Shown here piece after piece: positions 1 through 10,045 of a DNA stretch of 63,732 bases (position 1 is the first letter of the stretch; each line of letters begins with the position of its first letter). Origin of the DNA: Nitrospira sp. LK70 (GTDB lineage: Bacteria > Nitrospirota > Nitrospiria > Nitrospirales > Nitrospiraceae); NCBI GenBank assembly GCA_011090425.1, contig PHGD01000011.1:1-63732 (forward strand), written 5' to 3'. The translations under genes were made by a program, and so were the position numbers. Under the pieces are notes generated by a model. That model made no database searches, had not been told where the DNA came from, and saw nothing but the letters and a program-made list of their open reading frames with translations.

Positions 1-78
1 GACGTCCAGGTTCACGCGACTCACGGTCCACGGCGACTGCAGGCCCAACAGGTACTGATAGAGTGCGGTGTCTTGCAT
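1..78 (-). CDS. ISL3-family transposase, N-terminal 26 codons (runs off the window)
   Basis: The complement reads from an ATG at 76-78 straight to the window edge without a stop. The peptide begins MQDTALYQYLLGL and continues with SPWTVSRV, which matches the usual N-terminus of ISL3-family transposases (short helix, then LxxLLGL and a PW-V--V strand before the zinc-binding domain). A strong ribosome binding site (GAGGAGG) lies just upstream. Only the start of the gene is visible, so the DDE catalytic domain cannot be checked. The family call rests on motif recall from 26 residues. Confidence 0.7.
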   Translation of the reverse strand, partial: MQDTALYQYLLGLQSPWTVSRVNLDV

Positions 79-143
79 GGTCGGTTCCTCCTCGGCCGAC
101 CATCCTATCCGTTCACCCTACCCACGGGAAACCCGGAAGCACC
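1..143 (-). mobile_element. ISL3-family insertion sequence, left part including one terminus
   Basis: The transposase start at 78 is preceded by about 65 bp of non-coding DNA running to a probable terminus near 143. On the minus strand the terminus reads GGTGCTTCCGGGTTTCCCG, and ISL3-family ends typically begin GG. The DUF72 reading frame loses family resemblance at this same point, which fixes the junction to within a few bases. The other terminus and the expected 8-bp target duplication lie outside the window. Confidence 0.6.
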
Positions 144-764
144 ACATAAGGAAGGCATGTAGGACCAGTGGTTGTAGACGTGTGCCACGCCGTGATGCTC
201 TAAGACTTTCCGATAGTCCGGCCCGAGCAAGCCTGTATTGCGGATCTCAACCGCATACCGGAAATCGTTCGGCAGCTGTCCGAAGAACCGATCGAGCCGT
301 GAGCAGAATTCATCGCTGGTCAGGCCGTGCCGCTGAAACTCAAAAATGAACGGTCCCATGTGCGGCTCAAACTTGGCCTCGCGGTATGGCGTGAGCACCA
401 AGTCAATAAATAGCTTTGCATCGAGGAAACGGGGATTTGGTTGTCCAGCTTTTACGCCGTAGCGGGCTTGCTTCGCAAAGTGTGGAATGGTGATCTCTTC
501 CCAGACCTTGAAGTACATCTCGAAGTCTTCGGGGATCTGTTTCAGATAGTGGCGAAGTTGGCTTGCCGTGGGTGGGCGATAGAACGTGGAATCGTTCCCG
601 ACTGTGCGAAAGAGCGGTTCGCCGTTGTAGAGGTATTGACAATATTCTCCGAGACATTCCCTGGCAAACGTTGTTTTGGCGTATGGTCGTCGATAGACCT
701 GCCCTTGCCAGCCTTCGTAGGTCCATGTCGAAGTACCGAAGCGAATAAGGGGGGAGAGGGGCAT
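105..764 (-). pseudogene. DUF72 protein truncated by the IS
   Basis: The N-terminal part (IRFGTSTWTYEGW, then FYRPP and the VEIRN strand near residue 178) is typical of the DUF72 TIM-barrel family, whose biochemical role is not established. The family normally runs to about 240-300 residues. Here the sequence leaves the family pattern after NHWSYMPSL. The last 13 codons are read from IS terminal sequence and end at a TAG inside the IS. The C-terminal barrel strands are therefore missing and the protein is probably inactive. The start at 764 is an ATG. Confidence 0.75.
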
Positions 765-928
765 CCGAGTAACATTGTATAACGAACGATTCAGAGGTGG
801 AACGCCGGGTGTCGAGATCTGCGAGAGACACCAGCTGCCGCAAAATTAGGATCACTGACGGTGTGTATCCGGCGGCGTAAAGAAGAGAGGCTTCGCCTGA
901 TGAGTCGCCGGTACGAGCGAGCTTGGTT

Positions 929-1004
929 TGGTGGAGGGCAGGGGAGTTGAACCCCCGACCCCTACGTTGCGAACGTAGTGCTCTCCCAACTGAGCTAGCC
1001 CCCC
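929..1004 (-). tRNA. tRNA-Ala (anticodon CGC)
   Basis: A complete cloverleaf is read on the complement. The acceptor GGGGGGC pairs with GCCCTCC, the D-arm is GCTC-AGTTGGGA-GAGC, and the anticodon stem CTACG/CGTAG carries the loop TTCGCAA, giving anticodon CGC. The T-arm is GGGGG-TTCAACT-CCCCT, and CCA is encoded (929-931). It decodes GCG alanine codons. The 25 bp from the discriminator base outward closely match those after tRNA-Pro at 14016. Confidence 0.95.
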
Positions 1005-1271
1005 ACCCGTTGGATATTGGAGCGTGACCCCATGAAACCCGCAGGGTTGGCTGCATAGGAGTATGCAGTCTTGTTACTGCGGTCGAAGAACGGGGAGGAA
1101 TAGAGGGTCACGCTTCCCGTGCTGCATTATACACAACCCGTTACTAAGACTCTACCAGTACCTTGCATGCAGGCGAACGAGGAAGCACTTGAATGACTGC
1201 TGATCTTGGAAATGCTGTCGAAAACCAATGCAGATCGCAGAGCGGTTGGTCTCGGACGCTTGCTCTATCCG

Positions 1272-1595
1272 CTAGCGATACACAACGGTCACACGTTTGA
1301 GGAAGTCTTCCAATTGGACGATATGCTGTTCGATTGTTAAGCGGTCTTGCAGTTTGCCCGCGCGTTCCATCGCCGCTCCGATTTCGGAAATTCGATCGAA
1401 CCCGAAGCCACCTCCGTCGCCTTTCATGCGATGGCCCAGAGTTTGAACCGTCCTGAAGTCCTGCATGGCCAGCGCATCTCGAAGTGTCCGGACATCCTTC
1501 CTCCGGTTATCTAAGAAGATCGGTACAATACTTTCAAGATCGCGACTGATCTCCATCGTGAGTCGGTTTGGTGGCTCCGGAAGTGAGGCGTGCAT
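1272..1595 (-). CDS. HPt domain protein (histidine phosphotransfer)
   Basis: This 107-residue stand-alone HPt module has the phosphoacceptor histidine in LGHRMKGDGGGFGF (around residue 54), followed by the second helix of the four-helix bundle. Such proteins shuttle phosphate between the receiver of a hybrid kinase and a downstream receiver. It starts 2 bp after the stop of the hybrid kinase (TAG at 1598-1600), so the two are almost certainly co-transcribed and act in one relay. The final acceptor may be one of the receiver proteins upstream (4969-5607 or 3920-4924); that is an inference from position only. Confidence 0.85.
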   Translation of the reverse strand: MHASLPEPPNRLTMEISRDLESIVPIFLDNRRKDVRTLRDALAMQDFRTVQTLGHRMKGDGGGFGFDRISEIGAAMERAGKLQDRLTIEQHIVQLEDFLKRVTVVYR

Positions 1596-1597
1596 CG

Positions 1598-3883
1598 CTA
1601 AAAGACGTGTTCCTTGTACGCTCGAAGCACTTCCAATAGGGTGGATTTCTTGACGGGCTTCGTGAGGTGTGTGTTGCAGCCTGCTTCAAAGATGCGGGCT
1701 CCTTCCTCCTTGAGGGCTAAGGCCGTGAGGGCGATGATCGGCGTTGGGGGGAGATCATGATCCCGTTCCCATGAGCGGATGGCCTTGGTCGCGGCATAAC
1801 CGTCCATCACGGGCATTTGCACGTCCATCAAGATGACGTCGTAATGCGCGGACTTGAATTTGTCCAGCGCGACGGCGCCGTGTTCTGCGACGTCGAGGAA
1901 ATAGTCTGGCTGCTTCAGGTATGCCCGTACCAGCAGTTGATTGTCGGGGGAATCTTCAACCAACAAGACGCGCAAAGCCCTCGTCGAAGCGGTCGACGGT
2001 GGTACTGTGACGTCCACACCTGCCAGCGGCGTTCCTTTAGTCCGTCCGAGAGCGATCCCGATTGTTTGCAAGAGGTCGGATCGCCGGATGGGTTTAATCA
2101 CATAACCACCGAGGCCGAGATCATAAGTCCGTGCGATATCGTCTGCCCAATGATCGGAGGTCAACATGATGATGGTCGGACAACTCCCGTTAAGCGAGGA
2201 TCTTAGCTGTTCCACAACATGAAAGCCGCTCATCTCGGGCATGCGGCAGTCGAGGAGCAACAGCTCGTACGCAAGTCCTCGTTTGGATGCCTGGTGGAGT
2301 TCGGCTAACGCGGTCATCCCGTCGCCTGCTTCCGTCACCTGAGCCCCCCAGGTACTCAGCAGTTCACGGAGGATGATCCGGTTGGTGAGATGATCGTCCA
2401 CGACCAGGGCTCTGACTCCGGCAAGGTTGATCTGTGTTGTGGATTTCTGATGGGGCGGTTCTGTTTGAGTCTGAAGCAGGATGGAACAGTGAAAGGTGCT
2501 CCCTGTTCCGACTGTACTCTCGGCCCAGATCCGCCCGTTCATACCTTCGACGAGGCGTTTGGTGATCGCAAGACCGAGTCCTGTCCCTCCGTACTGCCTG
2601 GTCGTAGAGGCATGGGCCTGCGTAAAGGTGTCAAAAATCGAGACGAGTTGTTCGGGGGGAATGCCGATCCCCGTGTCACTGATGGAAAACCGAACGGCAC
2701 CGGCGATATTCCGCTCGGGATCGTTCGTAACACGAACGACAATGGAACCTTTGTCGGTAAATTTGAGGGCGTTGCCGATCAGATTGATCAATATTTGTAC
2801 CAGCCGTGTCGGATCACCCACCAAATGACAGGGCACATTCGGCTCCACATGGCAGGCAAGCTCCAGGCCCTTCTCGTTGGATCGCATCGCCAATATATCG
2901 ATGGTTTTGTCGATGACTTCGTTCAGGTCGAATCCGATGGATTCCAACTCCAAGCGACCGGCTTCGACTTTGGAGAGATCCAGAATATCGTTGATAAGAT
3001 GCAAGAGTGTGCCACCCGCACGTCTGAATATACGTAGGTACTTCCTTTGGTCAGGTGTGAGCGGCGTCTCCCAGAGGAGATCGGCCATGCCGATGATGGC
3101 ATTCATAGGGGTGCGGATCTCGTGACTCATGCTGGCGAGGAATTCACTCTTGGCGCGGCTGGCCACTTCGGCGGCTTCTTTGGCGACACGGAGGGCTTGT
3201 TCCACTTCACGACGTTCGGCCGCTTCTAACGCAAGGGTCGCCATGGTTGCGAGTAGGCTGACGAGGTGTTCTTCATGTCCCCTCCATCGTCGAGGCGTGC
3301 CGACTGACTCGGCACAGAGTGCGCCCATGAGTCGTCCGTGCTGCCTGATCGGCGCGCTCAACATGGCTTCGACATGGAAGCGGGATATGTACGACGGTGC
3401 CAGTTCCATGAATCGTGGGTTTCTGAAAGCATGGTGAACTGCGATGGGGCGATATTTATGCGCCGGCGATCGAAGATACGTACGCCAGCGCGACGACTGA
3501 AACACGAATGTAGGGCTGGAATGTCGTCGGCGGGACGTGCACACATCGATCAGTTCGATGGCAGATTGCTCCTTAGTAAACAGCCAGATGCTGGCGCGTT
3601 TGACTTGCAATAAGCTACAACACGCCTCTGAAATGGTGCGAAACACACGGGCCATGTTGCAGCTATTCAAAGCCTCATGCTGCGCCAGTTTGCGGAGGCT
3701 GCCTTGATATTGCTTCAGCAGCGTGGTTGCCCTCTGCTCGAACGAGAGGAGCGTTTGTTCGGAGCGCTTTCGCTTGTGGGCACCGGAGACCTGCCTGGTT
3801 GTGGCGCGGGAAGCCCGAGAAAAGTTCTTGGTTACCGCCGCTCGGTTGTGTGGTCTTCCACGTGGATGGCGTGACCGTGGCAT
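1598..3883 (-). CDS. Hybrid sensor histidine kinase (GAF-HisKA-HATPase-REC-REC)
   Basis: This 761-residue soluble hybrid kinase has a basic N-terminal tail, a GAF-like sensor region (about 70-215), a HisKA domain with the H-box [12 protein letters not shown] near residue 253, and a HATPase_c domain with DTGIGIP and GGTGLGLAI. Two receiver domains follow, with acceptor aspartates in LLLDCRMPE (about 546) and [12 protein letters not shown] (about 684). No transmembrane segment is visible, so sensing is presumably cytoplasmic through GAF. The HPt gene follows 2 bp downstream, completing a multistep phosphorelay. The first receiver has LDC rather than a second acidic position; the acceptor Asp itself is intact. 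Confidence 0.9.
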   Translation of the reverse strand: MPRSRHPRGRPHNRAAVTKNFSRASRATTRQVSGAHKRKRSEQTLLSFEQRATTLLKQYQGSLRKLAQHEALNSCNMARVFRTISEACCSLLQVKRASIWLFTKEQSAIELIDVCTSRRRHSSPTFVFQSSRWRTYLRSPAHKYRPIAVHHAFRNPRFMELAPSYISRFHVEAMLSAPIRQHGRLMGALCAESVGTPRRWRGHEEHLVSLLATMATLALEAAERREVEQALRVAKEAAEVASRAKSEFLASMSHEIRTPMNAIIGMADLLWETPLTPDQRKYLRIFRRAGGTLLHLINDILDLSKVEAGRLELESIGFDLNEVIDKTIDILAMRSNEKGLELACHVEPNVPCHLVGDPTRLVQILINLIGNALKFTDKGSIVVRVTNDPERNIAGAVRFSISDTGIGIPPEQLVSIFDTFTQAHASTTRQYGGTGLGLAITKRLVEGMNGRIWAESTVGTGSTFHCSILLQTQTEPPHQKSTTQINLAGVRALVVDDHLTNRIILRELLSTWGAQVTEAGDGMTALAELHQASKRGLAYELLLLDCRMPEMSGFHVVEQLRSSLNGSCPTIIMLTSDHWADDIARTYDLGLGGYVIKPIRRSDLLQTIGIALGRTKGTPLAGVDVTVPPSTASTRALRVLLVEDSPDNQLLVRAYLKQPDYFLDVAEHGAVALDKFKSAHYDVILMDVQMPVMDGYAATKAIRSWERDHDLPPTPIIALTALALKEEGARIFEAGCNTHLTKPVKKSTLLEVLRAYKEHVF

Positions 3884-3919
3884 GGGGCGTCAATAGTCGG
3901 CGAACAGCTTTGACCGGTT

Positions 3920-4924
3920 CTAGTCGTCGTGTGAGTCTCGAACCAGCGACAGAATGCTGGCCGATTTGGTTCGATTGCGTCCATCTTGTTTCGCTTGATA
4001 GAGAGCCTGATCTGCGGCTTTGATGAGATCGGTAGGCGAAGCATTTCTATTGGGAATAGTGCAGGCATATCCGACGCTGATTGTTACGAGTTCTCCATCG
4101 GCATGCTTCATGCCTAGAGATTCGACTCGACGACGCAGGCTTTCCGCGACTTGTGCTGCGCCGTCGAGGCCGGTGCCGGGCAAGACCGTGACAAACTCAT
4201 CTCCTCCATAGCGGGCAACCAAATCGCCGGGACGATTTACAGAGCTGGAGATGGCCGCAGCGACCTGTTTGAGACATTCATCGCCCGCTGTGTGCCCTTT
4301 GGAATCGTTATAGGTCTTAAATCGGTCGATATCGAACATGATCAGAGACAAAGGAGTTGACTCACGTGCCGCTCTCCGCCATTCCTGGTCAAGAAAGTCA
4401 TCGAACTGGCGCCGATTGGTGATACCTGTCAATCCGTCTAAGCAGGAGAGGCGGAGCAACATCTGATTGGCTTCTTGAAGCTGGCGCATGACCTCGAGGA
4501 GTTCTTGTTCACGCGCACGGCGGCGGTCGATTTCGTGGACAAGCCGGAGCACCGACCGCACTCTGGTCAGAAGCTCGACCTTGTTGACCGGTTTGGCGAC
4601 GTAATCCATGGCTCCGGCGGCAAACGCGAGCTGAAGATCGACCGGATCCGTCTTGACGGTAACCATAATAATCGGAGTATCTCGGAACCGGTCGGCGGCT
4701 TTTATCTGGCGACAAGCCTCGATGCCGTTCATCTGCGGCATCAGGATATCCATGAGGATCAAATCGATCCGCGCAGCGCCTTGCTTACCTCCGTCCAGGC
4801 CGAGCTGTCCGAACGCGGCGGCTGCCGATTCCGCCGTCAAAATGTTTTCGTAGCCGGCCGTCGACAGAATAGTCTGCAACAGTAGCCGATCGTCCGCAGA
4901 GTCGTCGACGATGAGGATGCTCAT
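3920..4924 (-). CDS. Response regulator diguanylate cyclase (REC-GGDEF)
   Basis: An N-terminal receiver ([11 protein letters not shown], acceptor Asp in [10 protein letters not shown]) is joined to a GGDEF domain with an intact YGGDEF active site near residue 236, predicting c-di-GMP synthesis from GTP. The start is set at the ATG at 4924, where the receiver begins at once (MSILIVDDS) behind GGTGA. The frame stays open to 5008, but that start would overlap the preceding gene and add non-conserved residues. No RxxD inhibitory site was identified with confidence. It lies 44 bp after the receiver/zinc-ribbon gene and upstream of the hybrid kinase, in one minus-strand signalling cluster. Confidence 0.92.
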   Translation of the reverse strand: MSILIVDDSADDRLLLQTILSTAGYENILTAESAAAAFGQLGLDGGKQGAARIDLILMDILMPQMNGIEACRQIKAADRFRDTPIIMVTVKTDPVDLQLAFAAGAMDYVAKPVNKVELLTRVRSVLRLVHEIDRRRAREQELLEVMRQLQEANQMLLRLSCLDGLTGITNRRQFDDFLDQEWRRAARESTPLSLIMFDIDRFKTYNDSKGHTAGDECLKQVAAAISSSVNRPGDLVARYGGDEFVTVLPGTGLDGAAQVAESLRRRVESLGMKHADGELVTISVGYACTIPNRNASPTDLIKAADQALYQAKQDGRNRTKSASILSLVRDSHDD

Positions 4925-4968
4925 ACATTCACCGGTCTTTGAGAGGGAAGATTGCGGAATCGTAGCAG

Positions 4969-5607
4969 CTAGTTTTGATAAACACCAGGATAAAGCTTTT
5001 TGAGGCAAGGTTGGCAGAGTCCGTGGCTAAACTCGGCTTCGGAATGCTCACCGATATATTCTTCGAGTTGTTGCCAGAACCCGCCGTCATTGCGGATTTT
5101 CTTGCAGGAAGCGCAGATCGGGATCAGCCCGCGAAGCACTTTGACTTCGCGGAGGGCGCGTTGGAGTTCCTCATTGCTGCGTCGAAGCTCCTCTTCCCGT
5201 TCTTTCCGACAATCCATTTCGTGCTTCAGTGTGAGCGCCGAGGACACGCGCGCGAGTAATTCTACTCCGTTCACGGGTTTGTTGATGTAATCCATCGCAC
5301 CGGCCGAGAAAGCTTCTCTCAGATTATTGAGATCATTCTGAGCCGTCACCATGATGATCGGAATGTCTCGAAGGTGAGCCTGCTGCTTGATTTGTCGGCA
5401 GGCCGATACGCCATCGATGTCAGGCATGAGTACATCCATCAAAATCAAATCGATATTGATTGATAGGTGCGTACCGCCAAGGTTCAAATCCGTAAAAGCT
5501 GCCCTTGCTGAATCGGCCACGAGAACCTCATCATGGCCGGCCTTAGTCAGAATAGACCGAAGTAATAGATGCTGGTCGGGAGAGTCATCAACTATGAGGA
5601 TCGCCAT
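4969..5607 (-). CDS. Response regulator with C-terminal cysteine motif
   Basis: The receiver domain ([10 protein letters not shown], acceptor Asp in [10 protein letters not shown], switch Lys in INKPVNG) is followed by a short coiled coil (about 130-158). A C-terminal module then carries [11 protein letters not shown] and [12 protein letters not shown], that is two CxxC pairs suited to a metal or redox site. No DNA-binding or enzymatic output is present, so the output is probably through the Cys module or partner binding. The receiver is similar to that of the neighbouring diguanylate cyclase, suggesting duplication. The ATG start gives MAILIVDDS directly. Confidence 0.85.
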   Translation of the reverse strand: MAILIVDDSPDQHLLLRSILTKAGHDEVLVADSARAAFTDLNLGGTHLSINIDLILMDVLMPDIDGVSACRQIKQQAHLRDIPIIMVTAQNDLNNLREAFSAGAMDYINKPVNGVELLARVSSALTLKHEMDCRKEREEELRRSNEELQRALREVKVLRGLIPICASCKKIRNDGGFWQQLEEYIGEHSEAEFSHGLCQPCLKKLYPGVYQN

Positions 5608-5688
5608 ACCACTTTAACGGCTGAGCGCGAACGAAACTGAAGCTACCAGGGGATAGGATTCAGTATAGCAAACGGCTCCGGAGACAGA

Positions 5689-6135
5689 TCAGGAGAGCTT
5701 GCTTTTCACCAGATCGCTGATGTGCTTGCCGTCAATGGATTGTCCGACAAGGCGGGCCATCACTGCCTTCATGACTGTTCCCATATCTTTAAGCGACCGG
5801 GAACCGGTCTCTGTGACAGCCGATGCGACAATGCCCTCAATCTCTTCAGGGGAAAGCGGTTTAGGGAGGTAGGATTCGATAATTTCGATTTCCTTGCGTT
5901 CTTTGGCAGCCAGTTCCGTCCGTTGAGCTTTTTCAAATTGTTCGACGGATTCCCGACGCTGTTTTACGAGGATCGTCATCACGCGGCTCATTTCAGCATC
6001 ATCAAGGTCTCGCTTTAGCTCGACTTCTTTGTTCAAGATGGCGGCCTTGATCATACGGATGACATCCATGCGCAGTTGATCGCGTGATTTCATTGCGAGC
6101 TTGAGGTCCTCGGTCAGGCGGTCGGACAACGACAT
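5689..6135 (-). CDS. GatB/YqeY domain protein
   Basis: This 148-residue protein has full similarity to the YqeY family (SLSDRLTEDLKLAMKSRD at the start, then the motif ESYLPKPLSPEEIE and the C-terminal KxISDLVKSKL). The family shares the tail domain of GatB, the amidotransferase subunit that binds mis-acylated tRNA. Stand-alone YqeY proteins are poorly characterised. The ATG at 6135 gives the usual family length; a GTG at 6147 would add four residues. It may bind tRNA, but that is inferred only from the family. Confidence 0.88.
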   Translation of the reverse strand: MSLSDRLTEDLKLAMKSRDQLRMDVIRMIKAAILNKEVELKRDLDDAEMSRVMTILVKQRRESVEQFEKAQRTELAAKERKEIEIIESYLPKPLSPEEIEGIVASAVTETGSRSLKDMGTVMKAVMARLVGQSIDGKHISDLVKSKLS

Positions 6136-6286
6136 AGGAAGTCTCACGGATTAGGTGCTGAGCTGAGTGAGAAGCATACCCTCTTGGTTTCAACGAGTCA
6201 ACGAGTCGAGTCGGAAACTGTTCAACTCGGAAGTGGTATGATGTGGCTCGAATCGTATGACGATCATCACAAAAGGGAGGAGTAGT

Positions 6287-6505
6287 ATGCCAAAGAAGGT
6301 GACATGGCTGACAGGGCAGAGCCATGGGTTGATCGCGACTGGAATAGGAGTGTTGCTACTGGGTACTGGAGGCTGCGCCGGCGAAGCGCCGAAGCCTTCA
6401 CCGACTGTGACGCAAGACCAGGTTCGAAGCCATGCCGACAAAGCGTTTGAAAAGCTCAAGCAAGAAGAGAAGAATCATGCCGCCGACTCCGGAACCGTTC
6501 CTTAG
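6287..6505 (+). CDS. Small lipoprotein, unknown function
   Basis: This 72-residue protein has a signal peptide and lipobox (LLLGTGGC), followed by a short proline-rich spacer and a charged helix (VRSHADKAFEKLKQEEK). The ATG at 6287 is preceded by GGGAGGAG, which decides this start over an in-frame ATG 30 bp upstream. The mature part is only about 45 residues. Its stop overlaps by 4 bp the end of the convergent MFS gene. No known family is recognised. Confidence 0.7.
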   Translation: MPKKVTWLTGQSHGLIATGIGVLLLGTGGCAGEAPKPSPTVTQDQVRSHADKAFEKLKQEEKNHAADSGTVP

Positions 6506-7911
6506 TGAATAGTGTTGATTGCCCGGCGTGAGAGTTGTCTCAAGGGTTTCAACAGCGGCAGTTCCCATAACAATCGATGGCGGGCGCGTTGTTCCACTTC
6601 GCGAGGCTCGTGAAAGGTCCTGAGGAGTGTCGCCGAGACGATCAAGCGAAGCAGGCCGGAAAGAAAGAAGATAAACGGGAGATTGGAGGGAGGATCCAGA
6701 GTCAACGCCCCAATTCTCAGGTTGGCTGGGACGGTACCGATCAGCCAGCTTCCGATCACGGTTCCCATGGTCCACCCGATGGCGTTGACGATGCTTGAAA
6801 CCGCGACCGCCTTGGCGCGATCCGTCGGCTGTACCGCGTCAAAGACATAGTTGTTCAGTCCAAGTCCAAGTCCCGCCCATACCACGCCTCCGAAAAAATT
6901 CACTGTAACAAGGAATGGCCACATCGTTCCGCACAGATACAGCATCGGCAAGAACGCGACGAGTAGCCCGGTGAAAGAGAGCAACGCTTTATTCCCAAAA
7001 CGATCGCCGAACTGCCCCCAGGCCGGCAAAGTCAGAAATTGCCCGATGATGCCGGCGGCCAGCCAGGTTCCATATTGCCAATGGGCGAGGTGGAGATCCT
7101 GGAGCAGATAGATGACAAAGAACGGACCGGCAACCAGCACGGCAGAATGCATGAGCCCAGAAAACAGTAGGAAGCGGCGAAAGTTTTCGGACATGTCGGT
7201 ACGGAGAAAGACCAAAAAGCCCGTTGGGTTGCTGCTCGACTCATGCGGGGGTAGGTCGCTTACCTTCATCAGTAAGAGAGCCGAGGCGCTACGGCAGAGT
7301 CCGGCTATGAGGAACATCATGGCAAAGCCGACCCAAAGGAGCTGCTGTTGCTCGAAAAAGCTCAATAAAGCTCCAGCCAGGCAGAGTGCAACAAAACTGG
7401 CCATTGCAATGGTCCGCGCTCGCCTGGCGAAGTACATGCCCCGTTCATTGGGCTCGAGCAAGTCCGTGATGAGACTATTCCATACAGGAGAGGTGAAATG
7501 CGTGAAAGTGAAATACACGGCGACGGCTGCAATGAGCAACCACGGTCCTTGGTCAGGCCAGAGCAACGGTAGCGCAAGAATGGGGAGCCAGGCGACTGAT
7601 TGCCCGATGATACCCCAAAAAACTTGAGAGGCTCGGCTGGAAAACCAATGGCAAACTTTGACGGAAACCAACTGAGCCCACGTGCCCAAGAGTTGGGGAA
7701 TGGCGGAGAGGATGCTCAAGTGGAATGGTGTCGCGTGGAGGAGCAGGGCAAAGGCCGAGAGATACTGCTCACCGGCGCCTTGGGCGACGGCTTGGAACAG
7801 CCCGTCACGAACGCCAAATCGTCGCCCGGATTCGTGTGGGTGTATGGAAGTAGGATGGTGGTTGCTAGGAACCTGCTCTGATGAATGTGATAATACTGGT
7901 TGGACCGTCAT
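6502..7911 (-). CDS. Major facilitator superfamily (MFS) transporter
   Basis: This 469-residue membrane protein has about 12 hydrophobic segments in two halves and a charged central loop (near residues 225-240). The segment after TM2 (ARRARTIAMAS region) and the GDRFGNK loop are MFS-like, although the classical GxxxDRxGRR motif is degenerate. The N-terminal 35 residues are hydrophilic. Substrate cannot be inferred from sequence or neighbours. It converges on the small lipoprotein gene with a 4-bp overlap at the 3' ends. Confidence 0.8.
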   Translation of the reverse strand: MTVQPVLSHSSEQVPSNHHPTSIHPHESGRRFGVRDGLFQAVAQGAGEQYLSAFALLLHATPFHLSILSAIPQLLGTWAQLVSVKVCHWFSSRASQVFWGIIGQSVAWLPILALPLLWPDQGPWLLIAAVAVYFTFTHFTSPVWNSLITDLLEPNERGMYFARRARTIAMASFVALCLAGALLSFFEQQQLLWVGFAMMFLIAGLCRSASALLLMKVSDLPPHESSSNPTGFLVFLRTDMSENFRRFLLFSGLMHSAVLVAGPFFVIYLLQDLHLAHWQYGTWLAAGIIGQFLTLPAWGQFGDRFGNKALLSFTGLLVAFLPMLYLCGTMWPFLVTVNFFGGVVWAGLGLGLNNYVFDAVQPTDRAKAVAVSSIVNAIGWTMGTVIGSWLIGTVPANLRIGALTLDPPSNLPFIFFLSGLLRLIVSATLLRTFHEPREVEQRARHRLLWELPLLKPLRQLSRRAINTIH

Positions 7912-8183
7912 AATACGAAATCCAAGATCACTCTACCATAGAACAGAAGGCGCACAAGGATTCATCGGATCATGGCGAGTAGCGATTGCCCTCTGAGATG
8001 TCTCTCAGTACGATACCTTCCATGACCGATGGTGTTCCGGCAAGGATGGGATATTGAATTGGAAAGTCAGTCGAAAGGTTGCCGATGGGTAATTATCCAG
8101 TCAAGATCGCCATTCAAGGAAGTGGTGCTTGCATCGTCTTAGGATGGAAAATCGCTGAAGTAGGAGGAGGAAGAAAGGGACTC

Positions 8184-8468
8184 ATGGAGGAGCGAGTTAG
8201 GATTACCGATTCCGAAAAGCTGACCTTGCTCTACGAGCGTTTTCGGGATGTCTGTCTGGTCGAAAAAGAAGTCTGGAAGGAGATCTTCATGCCTCGCGAT
8301 GTAGCACATGGGCCGGTTCGGACGAATATCCAGGATCGATATGAGGTTGAGATCGACGATCCTCAGATCGAGGATGCGCTCGAGACAAACATTACTCTCG
8401 GAGCGGCCGCCCTGTGGGCGGCCGTCCAGGAATATCGCGAACACATCAGGTTTTACCGAATGCGGTGA
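8184..8468 (+). CDS. Hypothetical protein (94 aa)
   Basis: A small acidic soluble protein with no recognised family. The ATG at 8184 is chosen because AGGAGGAGG lies directly upstream; an in-frame start at 8079 would add 35 residues without a ribosome site. The sequence is largely helical (SEKLTLLYERFRDVC and AALWAAVQEYREHIRFY) and has one cysteine. It converges on htpX with a 6-bp gap. The coding call rests on the ribosome site and the intact frame. Confidence 0.55.
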   Translation: MEERVRITDSEKLTLLYERFRDVCLVEKEVWKEIFMPRDVAHGPVRTNIQDRYEVEIDDPQIEDALETNITLGAAALWAAVQEYREHIRFYRMR

Positions 8469-8474
8469 TGTTCA

Positions 8475-9395
8475 TTAGACCGGCAGCCGCTGCAAGGCCG
8501 CGATCCGCTCTTCAATGGGCGGATGGGTGGCGAAGAGATGCATGAATCCGGACGTCTTGCCCGAGATTTTAAAGGTCGCCAGGGGATCCTGCGTGCCGTA
8601 TTCAGGCTGGGCTCTGGTGACCCACCGATTGATCCCCTCCAAGGCTGAGATCATTGCACCCTTGCCATACACCCGCGCGGCGAATGCGTCCGCACCGAAT
8701 TCCCGCCGTCGGGAATGCCAGCTGATTACCAGCATGGCCAGGAATGACAAAACGATTTGGAGGAAGATATACACCACAAAAGCGAGGATAGGATTTCCCG
8801 CACTCCCTTCCTCTCGGTCTCCCTGAGGTTGCCCAACCAATTGTGCCAGGAAGTTGCTGATGTAGTAGACGAACGTGTTCATCAATCCAGCAAGCACGGT
8901 TGTCGTAAACATGTCCCCGTTATAGACGTGTCCCATCTCGTGGGCGAGAACCGCCTTTACCTCATCTTCTTTGAGATTCTGCAGCAAGCCGGTCGAAACA
9001 GCCACCATCGAATTGTTCTTACTCGGGCCGGTGGCAAATGCATTGGGGTCCGGCGACTCATACACCCAGACTTCCGGCATGGTGATGTGAAGCCGTTGAG
9101 CAATCTCCTGGACGGAGCCGTAAATGACATGCTCGGCATGTGACCGCGGCTGAGTGATTTGCTGACAGCTCAGCATCGCTCGCGCCATCTGCTTGGAGAA
9201 TGCCAAGCTGATGAACGCGCCACCGAATCCGATCACCAACGACCAGACCAATAGCTGCTGATTGAAGACTCCCCGCACATCGATTCCGAACGCCGGCAGA
9301 ACCACGTTTATCAACAGATTGGCCGTGAACGACAGCGTGATATAGATCAGAAAATTTGCAATCAGGAACAGGCCAATACCTTTAAGCCACTTCAT
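8475..9395 (-). CDS. htpX: Membrane zinc metalloprotease HtpX (M48B)
   Basis: This 306-residue inner-membrane protease has the zinc motif VLAHEMGHVYNGD near residue 153, with the third ligand Glu in RRREFGADAFAA. Two N-terminal and two central hydrophobic segments follow the HtpX topology. HtpX degrades misfolded membrane proteins alongside FtsH and is typically induced by envelope stress. The start MKWLKGIGLF at 9395 follows AGGAGG and is the conserved family start. The frame continues 24 codons further upstream without family similarity. Confidence 0.95.
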   Translation of the reverse strand: MKWLKGIGLFLIANFLIYITLSFTANLLINVVLPAFGIDVRGVFNQQLLVWSLVIGFGGAFISLAFSKQMARAMLSCQQITQPRSHAEHVIYGSVQEIAQRLHITMPEVWVYESPDPNAFATGPSKNNSMVAVSTGLLQNLKEDEVKAVLAHEMGHVYNGDMFTTTVLAGLMNTFVYYISNFLAQLVGQPQGDREEGSAGNPILAFVVYIFLQIVLSFLAMLVISWHSRRREFGADAFAARVYGKGAMISALEGINRWVTRAQPEYGTQDPLATFKISGKTSGFMHLFATHPPIEERIAALQRLPV

Positions 9396-9607
9396 TGAAA
9401 TCCTCCTTCGCGATAAGCTTTCGCCTACGCACTCCACTAAAGACGGAACCGGCCATATTATACACAAACTGTTCTTCAGAGTTGCAGTCTTCAGCGATCA
9501 TTGATTTTATCAAATAAGAACGTGTTGCTGAAAGTCAAGACGTTGGAAGTCGCTGAAAGTATGGGGCAAAGTTGACCCATCTCAGCTCTTCCTGTTAGAA
9601 AGTTCTC

Positions 9608-10045
9608 ATGGAGGTTAGTCGGAAGTTTTTTTGTGTGCTTGGTATGGTGGGATGGTTCATGGCTGCACTCGTCGCGGTCGGACAGGCCGCTGACGGCTCA
9701 GAGCCTAGTCCACCGATCGTTGTCCCAAGGTCGCCGGATGGCGTTCAGCGCGCTACGGTCATCCTTGACAGCTATTCCTATTCGCCGAACCATCTGGTTG
9801 TGGAAAACGGGAAGCCGGTGGAGCTGACTCTGACGAGCGTCACAATGATTACGCCGCATAACTTTATCATGAAAGACTCAGCCGGCAGCTTGTTGGTCGA
9901 ACAAGATGTCGGAGCTGGGAGGACCGTCGTGGCCAGATTCGTCCCGACTCAGCCTGGTCTCTTTCCGTTCTTTTGCGACAAACGATTGTGGCCCATGCCG
10001 AGCCATAGAGACAAAGGAATGGAAGGAATACTGGAAGTCAAATGA
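9608..10045 (+). CDS. Exported cupredoxin-like copper protein
   Basis: A signal peptide (to about residue 28, AVGQAA) is followed by a single cupredoxin fold. The likely type-1 copper ligands are visible: His in MITPHNF, Cys in FPFFCDKR, His in MPSHRDKGM and Met in KGM. It is probably a periplasmic electron carrier or copper-binding protein. The downstream squalene/phytoene synthase starts inside its stop (ATGATG overlap at 10042), so the two are co-translated, although a functional link is not obvious. Confidence 0.8.
   Translation: MEVSRKFFCVLGMVGWFMAALVAVGQAADGSEPSPPIVVPRSPDGVQRATVILDSYSYSPNHLVVENGKPVELTLTSVTMITPHNFIMKDSAGSLLVEQDVGAGRTVVARFVPTQPGLFPFFCDKRLWPMPSHRDKGMEGILEVK

Noticed and set aside
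2390..3037. Plus-strand ORF within the hybrid kinase gene
   Set aside because: It is antisense to the HATPase region and has no family features.
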